Assembly (NCBI GenBank): GCA_023444445.1
Contig: JAEXMK010000146.1
Location: 1 to 18,018 of the forward strand
From: Pseudomonadota bacterium
Lineage (GTDB): Bacteria > Pseudomonadota > Alphaproteobacteria > Rhizobiales > Rhizobiaceae
Direction of reading: 5' to 3'
Length of the DNA stretch: 18,018 nucleotides
Shown here: positions 7,327 through 15,971 of the stretch, piece by piece
How positions within the stretch are numbered: the first letter of the stretch is position 1
How the letters are laid out: the number at the start of each line of letters is the position of its first letter
Translations under genes and position numbers: made by a program
Notes under the pieces: generated by a model
Databases searched by the model: none
What the model was told of the DNA's origin: nothing
The model's input: the letters and a program-made list of their open reading frames with translations, nothing else

Positions 7327-8137
7327 CGATTTCTTCACCCGCGCCATGGTCGCCGGCATCGGTGTCGCGCTTACCGCCGGTCCGCTTGGCTGTTTTGTCG
7401 TCTGGCGGCGCATGGCCTATTTCGGTGATACGATGGCGCATTCGGCGCTTCTCGGCGTTGCGCTGTCTTTGCTGCTGCAGCTCAACCTCATCGTCAGCGT
7501 CTTTCTCGTGGCGTCGGCCGTTTCGGTTCTTTTGATTTTCCTGCAGCGGCGGCAGGCGCTTTCCGCCGACGCGCTGCTTGGTATCCTGTCCCATTCGGCA
7601 CTGGCGATCGGCCTTGTCATCGTCGCCTTCATGAGTTGGGTGCGCATCGATCTCGTCTCGTTCCTGTTCGGCGATATTCTTGCCGTCACCCGCAGCGATA
7701 TTGCGCTGATATGGGGTGGCGGGCTGGTGGTCATCGTTTCCATGGTGTTTCTATGGAGGTCGCTGCTTGCCTCCACCGTCAATACGGAGCTGGCGGAAGC
7801 CGAGGGGTTGAACCCGGAACGGTCGAAGCTGATCTTCACACTGCTGATGGCGCTGGTGATTGCGATTGCCATGAAGGTGGTCGGCATCATGCTCATCACC
7901 TCGCTGCTCATCATACCGGCCGCGACTGCGCGGCGTTTTTCCAGCACGCCGGAGGTGATGGCAGTTGTGGCCTCGCTGATCGGCGCTGTTGCCGTTATCG
8001 GTGGCCTGTTTGGCTCTCTCACCTATGATACACCGTCTGGCCCGTCCATCGTGGTTGCCGCGGTGATCCTGTTCGTTATAAGCCTGTTGCCGGCGCCGGG
8101 TTTTTCCCGCTCCGCGGATGAAGGAGGCAAGCCATGA
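7319..8137 (+). CDS. znuB: ZnuB, membrane permease subunit of the zinc ABC transporter
   Basis: This 272-residue inner-membrane protein of the ABC-3 family forms the zinc channel that works with ZnuC and ZnuA. The N-terminal motif GPLGCFVVWRRMAYFGDTMAHSALLGV is diagnostic of the family, and seven to eight hydrophobic segments follow. The start at 7319 gives MFDDFFTRAMV, the usual ZnuB beginning, and has AGGAAG 6 bases upstream. A longer in-frame start at 7223 would only translate the His-rich znuC tail in another frame. It overlaps znuC by 8 bases and zur by 4 (ATGA), a tightly coupled operon. Confidence 0.96.
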   Translation: MFDDFFTRAMVAGIGVALTAGPLGCFVVWRRMAYFGDTMAHSALLGVALSLLLQLNLIVSVFLVASAVSVLLIFLQRRQALSADALLGILSHSALAIGLVIVAFMSWVRIDLVSFLFGDILAVTRSDIALIWGGGLVVIVSMVFLWRSLLASTVNTELAEAEGLNPERSKLIFTLLMALVIAIAMKVVGIMLITSLLIIPAATARRFSSTPEVMAVVASLIGAVAVIGGLFGSLTYDTPSGPSIVVAAVILFVISLLPAPGFSRSADEGGKP

Positions 8138-8547
8138 ATGCGCAGACCCAGCAAAACCTCACCAAGAACCAGTCGCTTGTCATGAATGCGCTTTCAAATG
8201 CGCAGCAGCCGCTCAGCGCCTATATGATCCTCGACAAGCTGCGGGACGACGGGTTCCGCGCGCCGCTGCAGGTTTACCGGGCTCTGGAAAAGCTGGTGGA
8301 ATTCGGTCTCGTGCATCGGCTGGAAAGCCTTAACGCCTTTGTCGCATGCACGCATACGCAGGCCGAATGCTGCTCGCACCACCACGGCACCGTGGCATTC
8401 GCCATTTGTGAGTCCTGCGGGCAGGTGACAGAGTTCCACGATCACGAGATCGACCACCGGCTGGAGCGCTGGGTGAAGGACAGCAAGTTCAAGGCGGAAA
8501 AGACCACCATTGAAATACGCGGCCTCTGCGCTGCCTGCGCGGCGTAA
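8134..8547 (+). CDS. zur: Zur, zinc-responsive Fur-family repressor
   Basis: This 137-residue DNA-binding protein senses zinc and represses zinc-uptake genes. The N-terminal winged helix (about 10-65) contains APLQVYRALEKLVEFGLVHR, the recognition helix region of the Fur family. The C-terminal half has the structural zinc-site Cys pairs C92/C95 (CESC) and C132/C135 (CAAC). Further likely ligands are C79/C80, H82-H84 (CCSHHH) and H102/H104. The segment EC(C)SHHHGTVAFAICESCG points to Zur rather than Fur, Mur or Irr. AAGGAGG lies just before the ATG, and the start overlaps the znuB stop. Placement as the last gene of znuC-znuB-zur implies autoregulation through the 6335-6379 region. Confidence 0.96.
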   Translation: MNAQTQQNLTKNQSLVMNALSNAQQPLSAYMILDKLRDDGFRAPLQVYRALEKLVEFGLVHRLESLNAFVACTHTQAECCSHHHGTVAFAICESCGQVTEFHDHEIDHRLERWVKDSKFKAEKTTIEIRGLCAACAA

Positions 8548-8562
8548 CGCCCAATTCCAACG

Positions 8563-8594
8563 GGCGGGCATTTGGCCCGCCGTCGATTATTTTT
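8563..8594. terminator. terminator after zur
   Basis: GGCGGGC (8563-8569) and GCCCGCC (8575-8581) form a perfect 7-bp GC stem with a 5-base loop. A T-run (8590-8594) follows 8 bases later on plus. It lies between convergent zur and the hexapeptide-repeat gene whose stop is at 8587, and may serve both. Confidence 0.6.
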
Positions 8595-9120
8595 CGATGA
8601 TCGCCAGATCCTTCGAAAAACGCTTCCAGTTTTCGATATATTTTTCCGCCGAACGGCGAAGGCCCGCCACGGTTTCTTCATCCAGCGTGCGAATGGCCCG
8701 CGCCGGCGAGCCGACAATCAGCGAATTGTCTGGAAACTCCTTGCCTTCGGTCACCAGCGCGTTGGCGCCGACGAGGCAGTTGCGGCCGATCTTTGCGCCG
8801 TTCAAAATCGTCGCGCCCATGCCAATGAGCGAATTGTCGCCAATTGTGCAGCCATGCACGATGGCGTGGTGGCCGATGGTGCACATATCGCCGATGGTCG
8901 CGGCGAAACCGGGATCGCTGTGCACCATCACGCCTTCCTGAATATTGGTGCCGCGACCGATGCTGATCGGTTCGTTATCGCCGCGCAGCGTTGCGCCGAA
9001 CCAGATGCCGACATCTTCGCCGAGCGTCACCGAACCGATGACATTGGCATCGGGCGCAACCCAATAACGATCCGGGGCAGGTGTCTGAGGCACCCGGTCG
9101 GCAAGGCGGTAGAGCGGCAT
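8587..9120 (-). CDS. Gamma-carbonic-anhydrase-like hexapeptide-repeat protein (PaaY/CaiE/YrdA family)
   Basis: This 177-residue trimeric left-handed beta-helix protein has repeated hexapeptide steps (e.g. IGRGTNI, IGDMCTIG, IGDNSLIG, IGRNCLVG) from about 25 to 140, then a C-terminal helix. The three metal-binding His of gamma carbonic anhydrases can be assigned as H67 (VMVHSD), H84 and H89 (GHHAIVHG). The metal site therefore looks intact, and reversible CO2 hydration or a related thioesterase-type activity is possible. Many family members have no proven activity. GGGAGG lies 8 bases before the ATG. It follows the FAH-family gene by 36 bases on the same strand, so the two probably form an operon. 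Confidence 0.92.
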   Translation of the reverse strand: MPLYRLADRVPQTPAPDRYWVAPDANVIGSVTLGEDVGIWFGATLRGDNEPISIGRGTNIQEGVMVHSDPGFAATIGDMCTIGHHAIVHGCTIGDNSLIGMGATILNGAKIGRNCLVGANALVTEGKEFPDNSLIVGSPARAIRTLDEETVAGLRRSAEKYIENWKRFSKDLAIIEK

Positions 9121-9156
9121 GATGGTGTCCTCCCTTTGCGTTTCCTGCCGATGCGA

Positions 9157-9846
9157 TCAGGCGATTTTGACCGAGAGTGTGCCGACGCCATCAACGCCAC
9201 AATCGATCGTATCTCCGCGCACGATCGGGCCGACGCCGGCCGGCGTTCCGGTCATGATCACATCGCCGGCGGCAAGGGTGAACAGCTTGGAAAGCTCGGC
9301 AATCACTTCCGGCACCTTCCAGATCATCTGCGCGAGATCGCCCGTCTGCTTGCGCTCACCGTTGACATCGAGCCAGATCGCGCCGGTGGAGGGATGACCG
9401 ATTTTATCGGCGGGAACGATGGCCGAGACCGGTGCGGAATGTTCAAAGGCCTTGGCGCCTTCCCAGGAGCGGCCCATTTTTTTCAGCCCGTCCTGCAGGT
9501 CGCGGCGGGTCATGTCGATCCCGACGGCATAACCCCAGACATGGTTAAGTGCCTCTGACGCCGGAATATCGGCGCCGCCGCTCTTCAGGACCACGACACA
9601 CTCGACTTCGTAATGCACGTTGGAGGACAGCGGCGGGTAGGGGAAATCAATACCTGCGGGCAGCAGATTGTCCGGGTTCTTCTGAAAATAAAAGGGTGGC
9701 TCGCGTGAGGGATCGTGGCCCATTTCGATAGCGTGATCCGCATAATTGCGGCCGACACAATAGACCCGCCGCACGGGGAACATCTCTTGCGTGCCCTCGA
9801 CCGGCAGCAGAACGGGTTTCGGGGCGGGGATGACGGTGGCGGCCAT
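9157..9846 (-). CDS. Fumarylacetoacetate hydrolase-family protein (YcgM/FAHD1-type acylpyruvase)
   Basis: This 229-residue cytoplasmic enzyme of the FAH superfamily is predicted to cleave acylpyruvates or decarboxylate oxaloacetate. The divalent-metal ligands are visible as E80, E82 (HYEVECVVVL) and D111 (GIDMTRRDLQ). The family-specific blocks VYCVGRNYADHAIEMG, WEGAKAFEHSAP and IMTGTPAGVGP match E. coli YcgM closely, so it is the short single-domain form rather than the long tyrosine-pathway hydrolase. The ATG at 9846 has AGGAAA about 5 bases upstream. It is first of a likely two-gene operon with the hexapeptide-repeat protein. It diverges from dusA over 137 bases, in which I see no clear operator. 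Confidence 0.92.
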   Translation of the reverse strand: MAATVIPAPKPVLLPVEGTQEMFPVRRVYCVGRNYADHAIEMGHDPSREPPFYFQKNPDNLLPAGIDFPYPPLSSNVHYEVECVVVLKSGGADIPASEALNHVWGYAVGIDMTRRDLQDGLKKMGRSWEGAKAFEHSAPVSAIVPADKIGHPSTGAIWLDVNGERKQTGDLAQMIWKVPEVIAELSKLFTLAAGDVIMTGTPAGVGPIVRGDTIDCGVDGVGTLSVKIA

Positions 9847-9983
9847 GGGATTTCCTGTCGTCTCTTGAAGCTGCCATTCTTGTCCCGCGATTCCGGGGCA
9901 ATTTCCAGTTCAAAATGCTATTGCGGGCGAAACTGGCTTTTTGCGGTCCTTTGCTGTAGAAGCCGGCGCAAAGAGGTTTATCC

Positions 9984-10994
9984 ATGTACAGACAAGCGCT
10001 TGCCAGCGGCGAAAAAATCTTTGCCGTTGCGCCCATGATCGATTGGACCGACACGAGGTGCAGGTTTCTGCACCGGCAATTGTCGAAGCGTGCCTTGCTG
10101 TTCACCGAAATGATCGTCGCCGATGCCATCATCCATGGCCAGCGCGAGAAATTGCTCGGTTACCACCCGCAGGAACATCCTGTCGCGCTGCAGCTTGGCG
10201 GATCGGACCCCGCCAAACTTGCCGAGGCGATACGGATTGCTGGCGATTACGGTTATGACGAAATCAACCTCAATGTCGGCTGTCCTTCGGACCGGGTACA
10301 GTCCGGCACATTCGGCGCTTGCCTGATGCGTGAACCTGATGTCGTGGCGGACTGTATTTCGGCGATGAGAGCGGTTGCGAGCGTGCCGGTCACGGTCAAA
10401 TGCCGCATCGGGGTCGATGATCAGGAGCCCGAAACGGTGTTGCCGGATTTTCTGGCAAGGGTCGTGGCTGCCGGTGCTGATGCGGTCTGGGTCCATGCCC
10501 GCAAAGCCTGGCTGCAGGGGCTTTCGCCGAAGGAGAACCGCGAGGTTCCGCCGCTCGACTATGATCTCGTCTATCGGATAAAGCGGGAAAATCCTGATGT
10601 CTTCATCGGCATCAATGGTGGCATCGCCGATCTCGATCAGGCGGGCGAACATCTGAAATACATTGATGGCGTGATGCTCGGCAGGGCCGCCTATCACAAC
10701 ACCTCCATCCTTGCCGATGTCGATCATCGCATTTATGGAGAGGAAGCCCGCAACTATGACTGGATGGCGTTGCGGGACGTGATGATGGCTTATGCCGCCG
10801 ATTATATCGCCGCAGGTGGACGTCTCAATCACGTCACCCGCCACATGGTCGGCCTGTTTCAGGGCATGCCGGGCGCGCGTCGTTTCCGGCAGATACTTTC
10901 CAGCGACGCCACCCGGCCGGGAGCCGGGCCAGAGGTGATCGAGGCAGCTTTCGCCGCCATCGATTTCAACCCGATGAAAGAACTGGCGGGCTGA
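9984..10994 (+). CDS. dusA: tRNA-dihydrouridine synthase A
   Basis: This 336-residue flavoenzyme reduces uridine to dihydrouridine in the D-loop of tRNA (U20/U20a for DusA) using FMN and NADPH. The N-terminal TIM barrel starts with FAVAPMIDWTDTRCR, a DusA hallmark. The catalytic Cys is C100 in NLNVGCPSDRVQ, followed by GTFGACLM. FMN and tRNA contacts include K139 (VTVKCRIG), H171 (VWVHARKAWLQGLSPKENR) and the phosphate-binding GING and LGRAAY loops. A helical tRNA-binding domain follows (about 250-336). Length fits the family. The ATG has GAGG 7 bases upstream. It is a single-gene unit ending in the hairpin at 10986-11014, convergent with the DUF72 gene. Confidence 0.96.
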   Translation: MYRQALASGEKIFAVAPMIDWTDTRCRFLHRQLSKRALLFTEMIVADAIIHGQREKLLGYHPQEHPVALQLGGSDPAKLAEAIRIAGDYGYDEINLNVGCPSDRVQSGTFGACLMREPDVVADCISAMRAVASVPVTVKCRIGVDDQEPETVLPDFLARVVAAGADAVWVHARKAWLQGLSPKENREVPPLDYDLVYRIKRENPDVFIGINGGIADLDQAGEHLKYIDGVMLGRAAYHNTSILADVDHRIYGEEARNYDWMALRDVMMAYAADYIAAGGRLNHVTRHMVGLFQGMPGARRFRQILSSDATRPGAGPEVIEAAFAAIDFNPMKELAG

Positions 10995-11014
10995 GAAGGC
11001 TCAGACCGCTTTTT
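10986..11014 (+). terminator. intrinsic terminator of dusA, holding the stop codons of both convergent genes
   Basis: GCGG-g-CTGAG and CTCAG-a-CCGC form a stem with one G/A mismatch around the tetraloop AAGG, followed by TTTTT (11010-11014). The dusA TGA (10992-10994) and the DUF72 stop (TCA at 11001-11003 on plus) sit in opposite arms, and the genes are only 6 bases apart. Confidence 0.75.
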
Positions 11015-11801
11015 GCAGTTCCTGCGCACCCACGGGCGCATTGACCTTGCCGCCGGTAATGAAGAAGGCGAAGACGTCGCGCGGGGCCTTTTCGACCTTT
11101 CGCTCGGGCGCAATCAGCGGCAGATCCTCAGGCACGCCGCCCGCCGCATAGGTCTTGACCCGTTTTGCCCAGTCATTGATCCCGGCCTTCGGATAGCAGG
11201 TCTTGATATCGTCCTCGCCCTTCTGCAGGCGGCAATATACGAAATCGGCGGTCACGTCAGGCAGCATCGGATAATCGTGATGATCGGCGCAGACGACCGC
11301 GACCTTGTGTTTGGCCAGAAGTTCGATGAATTCCGGCACTTGAAATGTCTCGTTGCGCACCTCGACCACATGCCGCAGGGAAATGCCATCCTGTTTCTCC
11401 GGTAGCAGCGCCAGAAACGCACCGAAATCATCCGCGTCGAATTTCTTTGTGGGCGCAAACTGCCAGAGGATCGGGCCGAGATGGGAACCGAGTTCCGTCA
11501 GACCCTGCGTCAAAAACTTCGTCATGGATTCACCGGCCTCCGCCAGAACCCTGCGATTGGTGACGAAGCGGCTCGCCTTCAGCGAGAAGATGAAATCCTC
11601 AGGCACTTCGGAGGCCCATTTGGCGAAGGTTTCGGGTTTCTGGCTGCTGTAATAGGTGCCGTTCACCTCGATTGCCTTGAGCTGACGGCTGGCGTGCTCC
11701 AACTGGCGCTTCTTGGGTAGTTTTTCAGGGTAGAAAGTGCCTTCCCATGGCTCAAAGGTCCAGCCGCCGATACCGGTGCGGATCGTGCCTGATGTCGACA
11801 T
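11001..11801 (-). CDS. DUF72 (YecE-family) protein
   Basis: This 266-residue protein of the DUF72 family has a TIM-barrel-like fold; its function is not established. Typical blocks are visible: the N-terminal GIGGWTFEPWEGTFYP, then AIEVNGTYYSSQKPETFAKWASEVPEDFIFSLKASR, LGPILWQFAP, VEVRNETF and the late FAFFITGGKVNAP. Length is normal. GGAGGAGG lies 8 bases before the ATG at 11801. It follows uvrA on the same strand by 56 bases, so it may be co-transcribed and share SOS control. That would suggest a nucleic-acid-related role, but this is only an inference from position. Confidence 0.9.
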   Translation of the reverse strand: MSTSGTIRTGIGGWTFEPWEGTFYPEKLPKKRQLEHASRQLKAIEVNGTYYSSQKPETFAKWASEVPEDFIFSLKASRFVTNRRVLAEAGESMTKFLTQGLTELGSHLGPILWQFAPTKKFDADDFGAFLALLPEKQDGISLRHVVEVRNETFQVPEFIELLAKHKVAVVCADHHDYPMLPDVTADFVYCRLQKGEDDIKTCYPKAGINDWAKRVKTYAAGGVPEDLPLIAPERKVEKAPRDVFAFFITGGKVNAPVGAQELQKAV

Positions 11802-11857
11802 ATGCTGTTCCTCCTCCGGCCTTCGGCCTATCGAACCCTTGCGACGAAAGCTGCGGA

Positions 11858-14779
11858 TTACTCCGCAGCTTCCCGTTTTCCGGCCGGCCGGCGCTCGAGA
11901 AGTTCCTTCAGAAAGTGACCGGTATAGGAGCGCTCGACCTTGACGATGTCTTCCGGTGTGCCGGTTGCCACCACTTCACCGCCGCCCGTGCCGCCTTCGG
12001 GGCCGATGTCGATGATCCAGTCGGCCGTCTTGATGACTTCGAGATTGTGTTCGATCACCACGACGGAATTGCCTTGCTCCACCAGCGCATGCAACATTTC
12101 CAGGAGCTTGTTGACGTCGTGGAAGTGCAGGCCGGTCGTCGGTTCGTCGAGGATATAGAGCGTGCGGCCCGTCGAACGCTTTGACAGTTCCTTGGCAAGC
12201 TTGACGCGCTGCGCCTCGCCGCCGGAGAGCGTATTGGCCTGCTGGCCGACCTTGATGTAACCGAGGCCGACATCGAACAGCGATTGCAGCTTGTCGCGCA
12301 CCGCCGGCACGGCAGCGAAGAATTCCACGCCTTCCTCGACCGTCATATCCAGCACATCGGCGATGGATTTGCCCTTGAAGGTGACATCAAGCGTTTCGCG
12401 ATTATAGCGCTTGCCGTGGCAGACATCGCAGGTAACATAGACGTCAGGCAGGAAGTGCATCTCGATCTTGATGACACCGTCGCCCTGGCAGGCCTCGCAG
12501 CGGCCACCCTTGACGTTGAAAGAGAAACGGCCCGGCGCATAACCACGCGCCTTGGCTTCCGGCAGGCCGGCGAACCAGTCACGGATCGGCGTAAAGGCGC
12601 CGGTATAGGTGGCCGGATTGGAGCGCGGCGTGCGGCCGATCGGCGACTGGTCGATATCGATCACCTTGTCGATGAATTCAAAACCATCGATGCGGTCGTG
12701 CTCGGCCGGGATTTCGCGCGCGCCCATCACCCGGCGAGCCGCCGATTTGTAAAGCGTCTCGATCAGGAAGGTGGACTTGCCACCACCCGATACGCCGGTT
12801 ACGGCGGTGAAAACGCCAAGCGGCACAGCGGCGGTGACGTTCTTGAGATTGTTGCCGCGTGCACCGAACACCTTGATCTCGCGGCCCTTCTTGGGCTTGC
12901 GACGCTCAACCGGCACGGCAACGCCCAGTTCGCCCGAGAGATATTTGCCGGTCAGCGATTTCGGATTGGCCATCACCTCCTGCGGCGAGCCTTCGGCGAT
13001 GACCTGACCGCCGTGAATGCCGGCCGCCGGGCCGATATCGACGACATAATCTGCCGTCAGAATGGCGTCTTCGTCGTGTTCGACTACGATGACGGTATTG
13101 CCGATATCACGCAGATGTTTCAGCGTCTCAAGCAACCGGGCATTATCGCGCTGGTGCAGACCGATCGAGGGCTCATCGAGAACATAGAGAACGCCGGTCA
13201 GGCCCGAACCGATCTGCGAGGCCAGGCGGATACGCTGGCTTTCACCGCCGGACAGTGTGCCGGAGTTGCGCGACAGGCTGAGATAATCCAGCCCGACATC
13301 ATTGAGGAAGCGCAGGCGTTCGCGGATTTCCTTGAGGATACGGACAGCGATTTCGTTCTGCTTGGCGTTGAGGCTTTCCGGCAGCACCTCGAACCAGTCA
13401 CGCGCGGTGCGGATCGACATTTCGGTGACCTCACCGATATGCAGCTTGTTGATCTTGACGGCGAGCGCTTCCGGCTTCAGGCGATAACCAGCGCAGGCCG
13501 GGCAGGGGGCCGCCGACATGTAACGCTCGATTTCCTCGCGCGCCCAGGCGCTGTCGGTCTCCTTCCAACGACGCTCCAGATTGGGAACGATGCCTTCGAA
13601 GTTCTTAACCGTCTTGTAGGAGCGGGCGCCGTCCTGATAGTTGAATTCGATCTTGTCATCGGTGCCCTGAAGGATGGCGTGCTGCGCCTCTTTCGAAAGA
13701 TCCGACCACTTGCTCGACAGCTTGAAGCCGAAAGTTTTGCCGAGTGCTTCCAGCGTCTGGTTGTAATAGGGCGAGGAGGATTTTGCCCAGGGCGCAATGG
13801 CGCCGTCACGCAGGGTGCGGGCGGGCTCCGGCACGATCAGGTTTTCATCCACCTTCTGCTGCGAGCCGAGGCCATCGCAGCTGGGGCAAGCGCCGAAGGG
13901 GTTGTTGAAGGAGAACAGTCGCGGCTCGATTTCCGGAATGGTAAAGCCGGAAACGGGGCAGGCGAATTTTTCCGAAAACAGCACACGCTCGTGAGTCTCG
14001 TTGAGAGACTTGTTGGCGGAACCGCCGGCAGCGGTTTCTTCGGGCGGCAGGGGCCTGTCGGCGAATTCGGCGATTGCCAGGCCGTCGGCAAGCTTGAGGC
14101 AGGTCTCGAGACTGTCGGCAAGGCGTGCGGCCATATCCGGGCGCACGACGGCGCGGTCAACGACCACGTCGATATCGTGTTTGTATTTCTTGTCAAGGGC
14201 GGGCACGTCGGCGATTTCGTAGAACTGGCCGTCCACCTTGACGCGCTGGAAGCCTTTCCTCATCAGCTCGGCAAGTTCCTTCTTGTACTCGCCTTTGCGG
14301 CCGCGCACGATCGGCGCGAGGATGTAAAGACGCGTGCCTTCCTCGAAAGCGAGGATGCGGTCGACCATCTGGCTGACCGTCTGGCTTTCGATCGGCAGGC
14401 CCGTGGCCGGCGAATAGGGCACGCCGACACGCGCGAAGAGGAGGCGCATATAGTCGTAAATCTCGGTGACCGTCCCGACCGTGGAGCGCGGATTGCGCGA
14501 GGTGGTCTTCTGCTCGATGGAAATAGCGGGCGACAGGCCGTCGATCTGATCGACATCCGGTTTCTGCATCATTTCCAGGAACTGGCGCGCATAGGCCGAA
14601 AGGCTCTCGACATAACGGCGCTGTCCCTCGGCATAGATCGTGTCGAATGCAAGCGACGACTTGCCCGAACCGGAAAGGCCGGTCATGACGATCAGCTTGT
14701 TGCGCGGCAAATCCAGATCGATGCCCTTGAGGTTATGCTCGCGGGCGCCACGGATGGAAATCGTCTTCAGTTCACTCAT
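11858..14779 (-). CDS. uvrA: UvrA, damage-recognition ATPase of nucleotide excision repair
   Basis: This 973-residue protein dimerises, loads UvrB on DNA lesions and starts excision repair. Two ABC-type ATPase halves are visible: Walker [10 protein letters not shown] (34-42) and GVSGGGKST (662-670), signatures LSGGES (509-514) and LSGGEA (851-856), and Walker [11 protein letters not shown] and [10 protein letters not shown]. The C-terminal zinc module is complete (C761, C764, C784, C787). The first zinc module has C274, S277, C298 and C301, so one Cys is replaced by Ser. The start at 14779 gives [20 protein letters not shown] as in the family. An in-frame ATG at 14911 would add 44 unrelated residues and overlap the promoter region. 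An SOS box lies 135 bases upstream, with ssb divergent beyond it. Confidence 0.97.
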   Translation of the reverse strand: MSELKTISIRGAREHNLKGIDLDLPRNKLIVMTGLSGSGKSSLAFDTIYAEGQRRYVESLSAYARQFLEMMQKPDVDQIDGLSPAISIEQKTTSRNPRSTVGTVTEIYDYMRLLFARVGVPYSPATGLPIESQTVSQMVDRILAFEEGTRLYILAPIVRGRKGEYKKELAELMRKGFQRVKVDGQFYEIADVPALDKKYKHDIDVVVDRAVVRPDMAARLADSLETCLKLADGLAIAEFADRPLPPEETAAGGSANKSLNETHERVLFSEKFACPVSGFTIPEIEPRLFSFNNPFGACPSCDGLGSQQKVDENLIVPEPARTLRDGAIAPWAKSSSPYYNQTLEALGKTFGFKLSSKWSDLSKEAQHAILQGTDDKIEFNYQDGARSYKTVKNFEGIVPNLERRWKETDSAWAREEIERYMSAAPCPACAGYRLKPEALAVKINKLHIGEVTEMSIRTARDWFEVLPESLNAKQNEIAVRILKEIRERLRFLNDVGLDYLSLSRNSGTLSGGESQRIRLASQIGSGLTGVLYVLDEPSIGLHQRDNARLLETLKHLRDIGNTVIVVEHDEDAILTADYVVDIGPAAGIHGGQVIAEGSPQEVMANPKSLTGKYLSGELGVAVPVERRKPKKGREIKVFGARGNNLKNVTAAVPLGVFTAVTGVSGGGKSTFLIETLYKSAARRVMGAREIPAEHDRIDGFEFIDKVIDIDQSPIGRTPRSNPATYTGAFTPIRDWFAGLPEAKARGYAPGRFSFNVKGGRCEACQGDGVIKIEMHFLPDVYVTCDVCHGKRYNRETLDVTFKGKSIADVLDMTVEEGVEFFAAVPAVRDKLQSLFDVGLGYIKVGQQANTLSGGEAQRVKLAKELSKRSTGRTLYILDEPTTGLHFHDVNKLLEMLHALVEQGNSVVVIEHNLEVIKTADWIIDIGPEGGTGGGEVVATGTPEDIVKVERSYTGHFLKELLERRPAGKREAAE

Positions 14780-14913
14780 GACAGGGCTCGGACAAAAATA
14801 ACACACTTGATGACAGCGCGTCCTTATGTAGTGACGCAGCCGGAGGTGTCGAGGTCTATTTCCTATCGGTCGCAGCTTTTCGGAATGCTTGACTCGAAAT
14901 CTGCGATTCAATA

Positions 14914-14928
14914 GAACAAAAAAGGAAC
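14914..14928. promoter_or_regulatory. LexA (SOS) box GAAC-N7-GAAC between uvrA and ssb
   Basis: GAAC (14914-14917), seven bases (AAAAAAG) and GAAC (14925-14928) match exactly the direct-repeat LexA operator known from alphaproteobacteria (GTTC-N7-GTTC on the other strand). It lies 135 bases before the uvrA start and 158 bases before the ssb start. Repression of uvrA, and possibly ssb, until DNA damage is the expected effect. Nothing else in this 306-base gap was recognised with confidence. Confidence 0.85.
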
Positions 14929-15085
14929 GAATTGCAAGCGCGAATGTCGGCTCCCACAGCTTAAGATTATTCTTTGTGGATAGTTCCCTGCTTGCGGTGC
15001 CCTTTGCCGGCGACGGCAGCTATTGTGTGGCGAATTTTTTGAAATGCAATTGCCGGCCATGAAGGCTGGCGGACAGGATGACGAG

Positions 15086-15622
15086 ATGGCTGGTAGCGTA
15101 AACAAGGTAATTCTGATCGGGAATGTGGGTGCAGATCCCGAAATCCGCCGGACGCAGGATGGCCGCCCCATCGCCAACCTGCGTATCGCCACCTCTGAGA
15201 CCTGGCGGGACCGCAACAGCGGCGAGCGCAAGGAAAAGACCGAATGGCACACCGTCGTGGTCTTCAACGAAGGTCTGTGCAAGGTCGTCGAGCAATATGT
15301 CAAGAAGGGCGCCAAGCTCTATATTGAAGGCCAGCTACAGACGCGCAAATGGCAGGACCAGACCGGCAACGACCGTTACTCCACCGAAATCGTGCTGCAG
15401 GGCTTCAACTCCACGCTGACCATGCTCGATGGTCGCGGTGAGGGCGGCGGCCGTAGCGGCGGCGGCGACTTCGGCGGTGGCAATGATTATGGCAGCGGCG
15501 GCGGCTCCGGTTACGGCGGCGGTTATGACCAGCAGTCTTCCTCGCGCGGCGGTTCTTCCCGCGGCAGCAGCCAGCCCTCTGGCGGCTTCTCCAATGACAT
15601 GGACGACGATATCCCGTTCTGA
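15086..15622 (+). CDS. ssb: Single-stranded DNA-binding protein
   Basis: This 178-residue tetrameric protein coats single-stranded DNA in replication, recombination and repair. The OB fold spans about 5-112 ([21 protein letters not shown] at its start; [31 protein letters not shown]). A flexible Gly/Ser-rich linker (about 118-168) follows. The acidic C-terminal tip DMDDDIPF recruits partner proteins. The start at 15086 is chosen because it gives the family N-terminus and has AGGA 7 bases upstream; a start at 15023 would add 21 unrelated residues. It is divergent from uvrA, with an SOS box between, and is followed 39 bases later by a small membrane-protein gene. Confidence 0.97.
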   Translation: MAGSVNKVILIGNVGADPEIRRTQDGRPIANLRIATSETWRDRNSGERKEKTEWHTVVVFNEGLCKVVEQYVKKGAKLYIEGQLQTRKWQDQTGNDRYSTEIVLQGFNSTLTMLDGRGEGGGRSGGGDFGGGNDYGSGGGSGYGGGYDQQSSSRGGSSRGSSQPSGGFSNDMDDDIPF

Positions 15623-15661
15623 TCGGACCGGCGACCAAGAAACGTGTGACAGGAGGTGAGC

Positions 15662-15919
15662 TTGACTGACGAAACCCTGCAGCCAAAACAGCCCGCCACC
15701 TGGCGCATTATCCTCGCTTTTTTTCTCGACTTCTGGACGGCGTTTTTCGCCGCCGGATTTCTGGTCGCGACGGTAGCGGGAGGGCGAACGCCCGGAGGTT
15801 TTGCGCTCAACGGCGCGCCCGCCTTTATCGCCTTTGTGCTGATCATCGCCTACTTTGTCGTGCTCGGTCGGGTCTTCGGCGGCACACTGTGGCAGCGCCT
15901 TTTGAAAGCGAGACGCTGA
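15662..15919 (+). CDS. Small RDD-like membrane protein
   Basis: This 85-residue protein has two hydrophobic segments (about 15-38 and 52-72). The pattern R15-x7-D23 at the start of the first segment and FGGTLWQRLLKAR at the end recall the start and end of RDD-domain membrane proteins, here in a short two-helix form. Its function is unknown. The start is set by the ribosome site: AGGAGG (15651-15656) is 5 bases before TTG 15662, whereas a GTG at 15656 overlaps that site and cannot use it. It lies 39 bases after ssb and may be read through from it. Its 3' end faces the HPP-family gene 52 bases away; no clear terminator is seen there. Confidence 0.75.
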   Translation: MTDETLQPKQPATWRIILAFFLDFWTAFFAAGFLVATVAGGRTPGGFALNGAPAFIAFVLIIAYFVVLGRVFGGTLWQRLLKARR

Positions 15920-15971
15920 TATCGGGCTTTGCCATTTGTTAAGAGAAGAACGCTTCGACGCCCGGGGCAAT

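Noticed and set aside
8572..9558. A 328-codon open frame on plus across the hexapeptide-repeat and FAH genes
   Set aside because: It is antisense to two genes with intact catalytic residues and ribosome sites, and spans both of them, so it is a composition artefact.
9847..9983. Shared promoter or operator between the FAH gene and dusA
   Set aside because: No convincing -35/-10 pair or palindrome was found in this 137-base gap.
12284..14914. An 876-codon open frame on plus, antisense to uvrA
   Set aside because: Its length reflects GC-rich codon use in the uvrA strand, which removes stops from one antisense frame. Its translation resembles no family, and uvrA itself is unmistakable.
15440..15600. 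GGC-rich low-complexity tract
   Set aside because: It encodes the Gly/Ser-rich linker normal for SSB proteins.
15920..15971. Possible terminator between the RDD-like and HPP genes
   Set aside because: Only a short GC palindrome (GCCCCGGGC on minus) is seen, without a loop or U-run.
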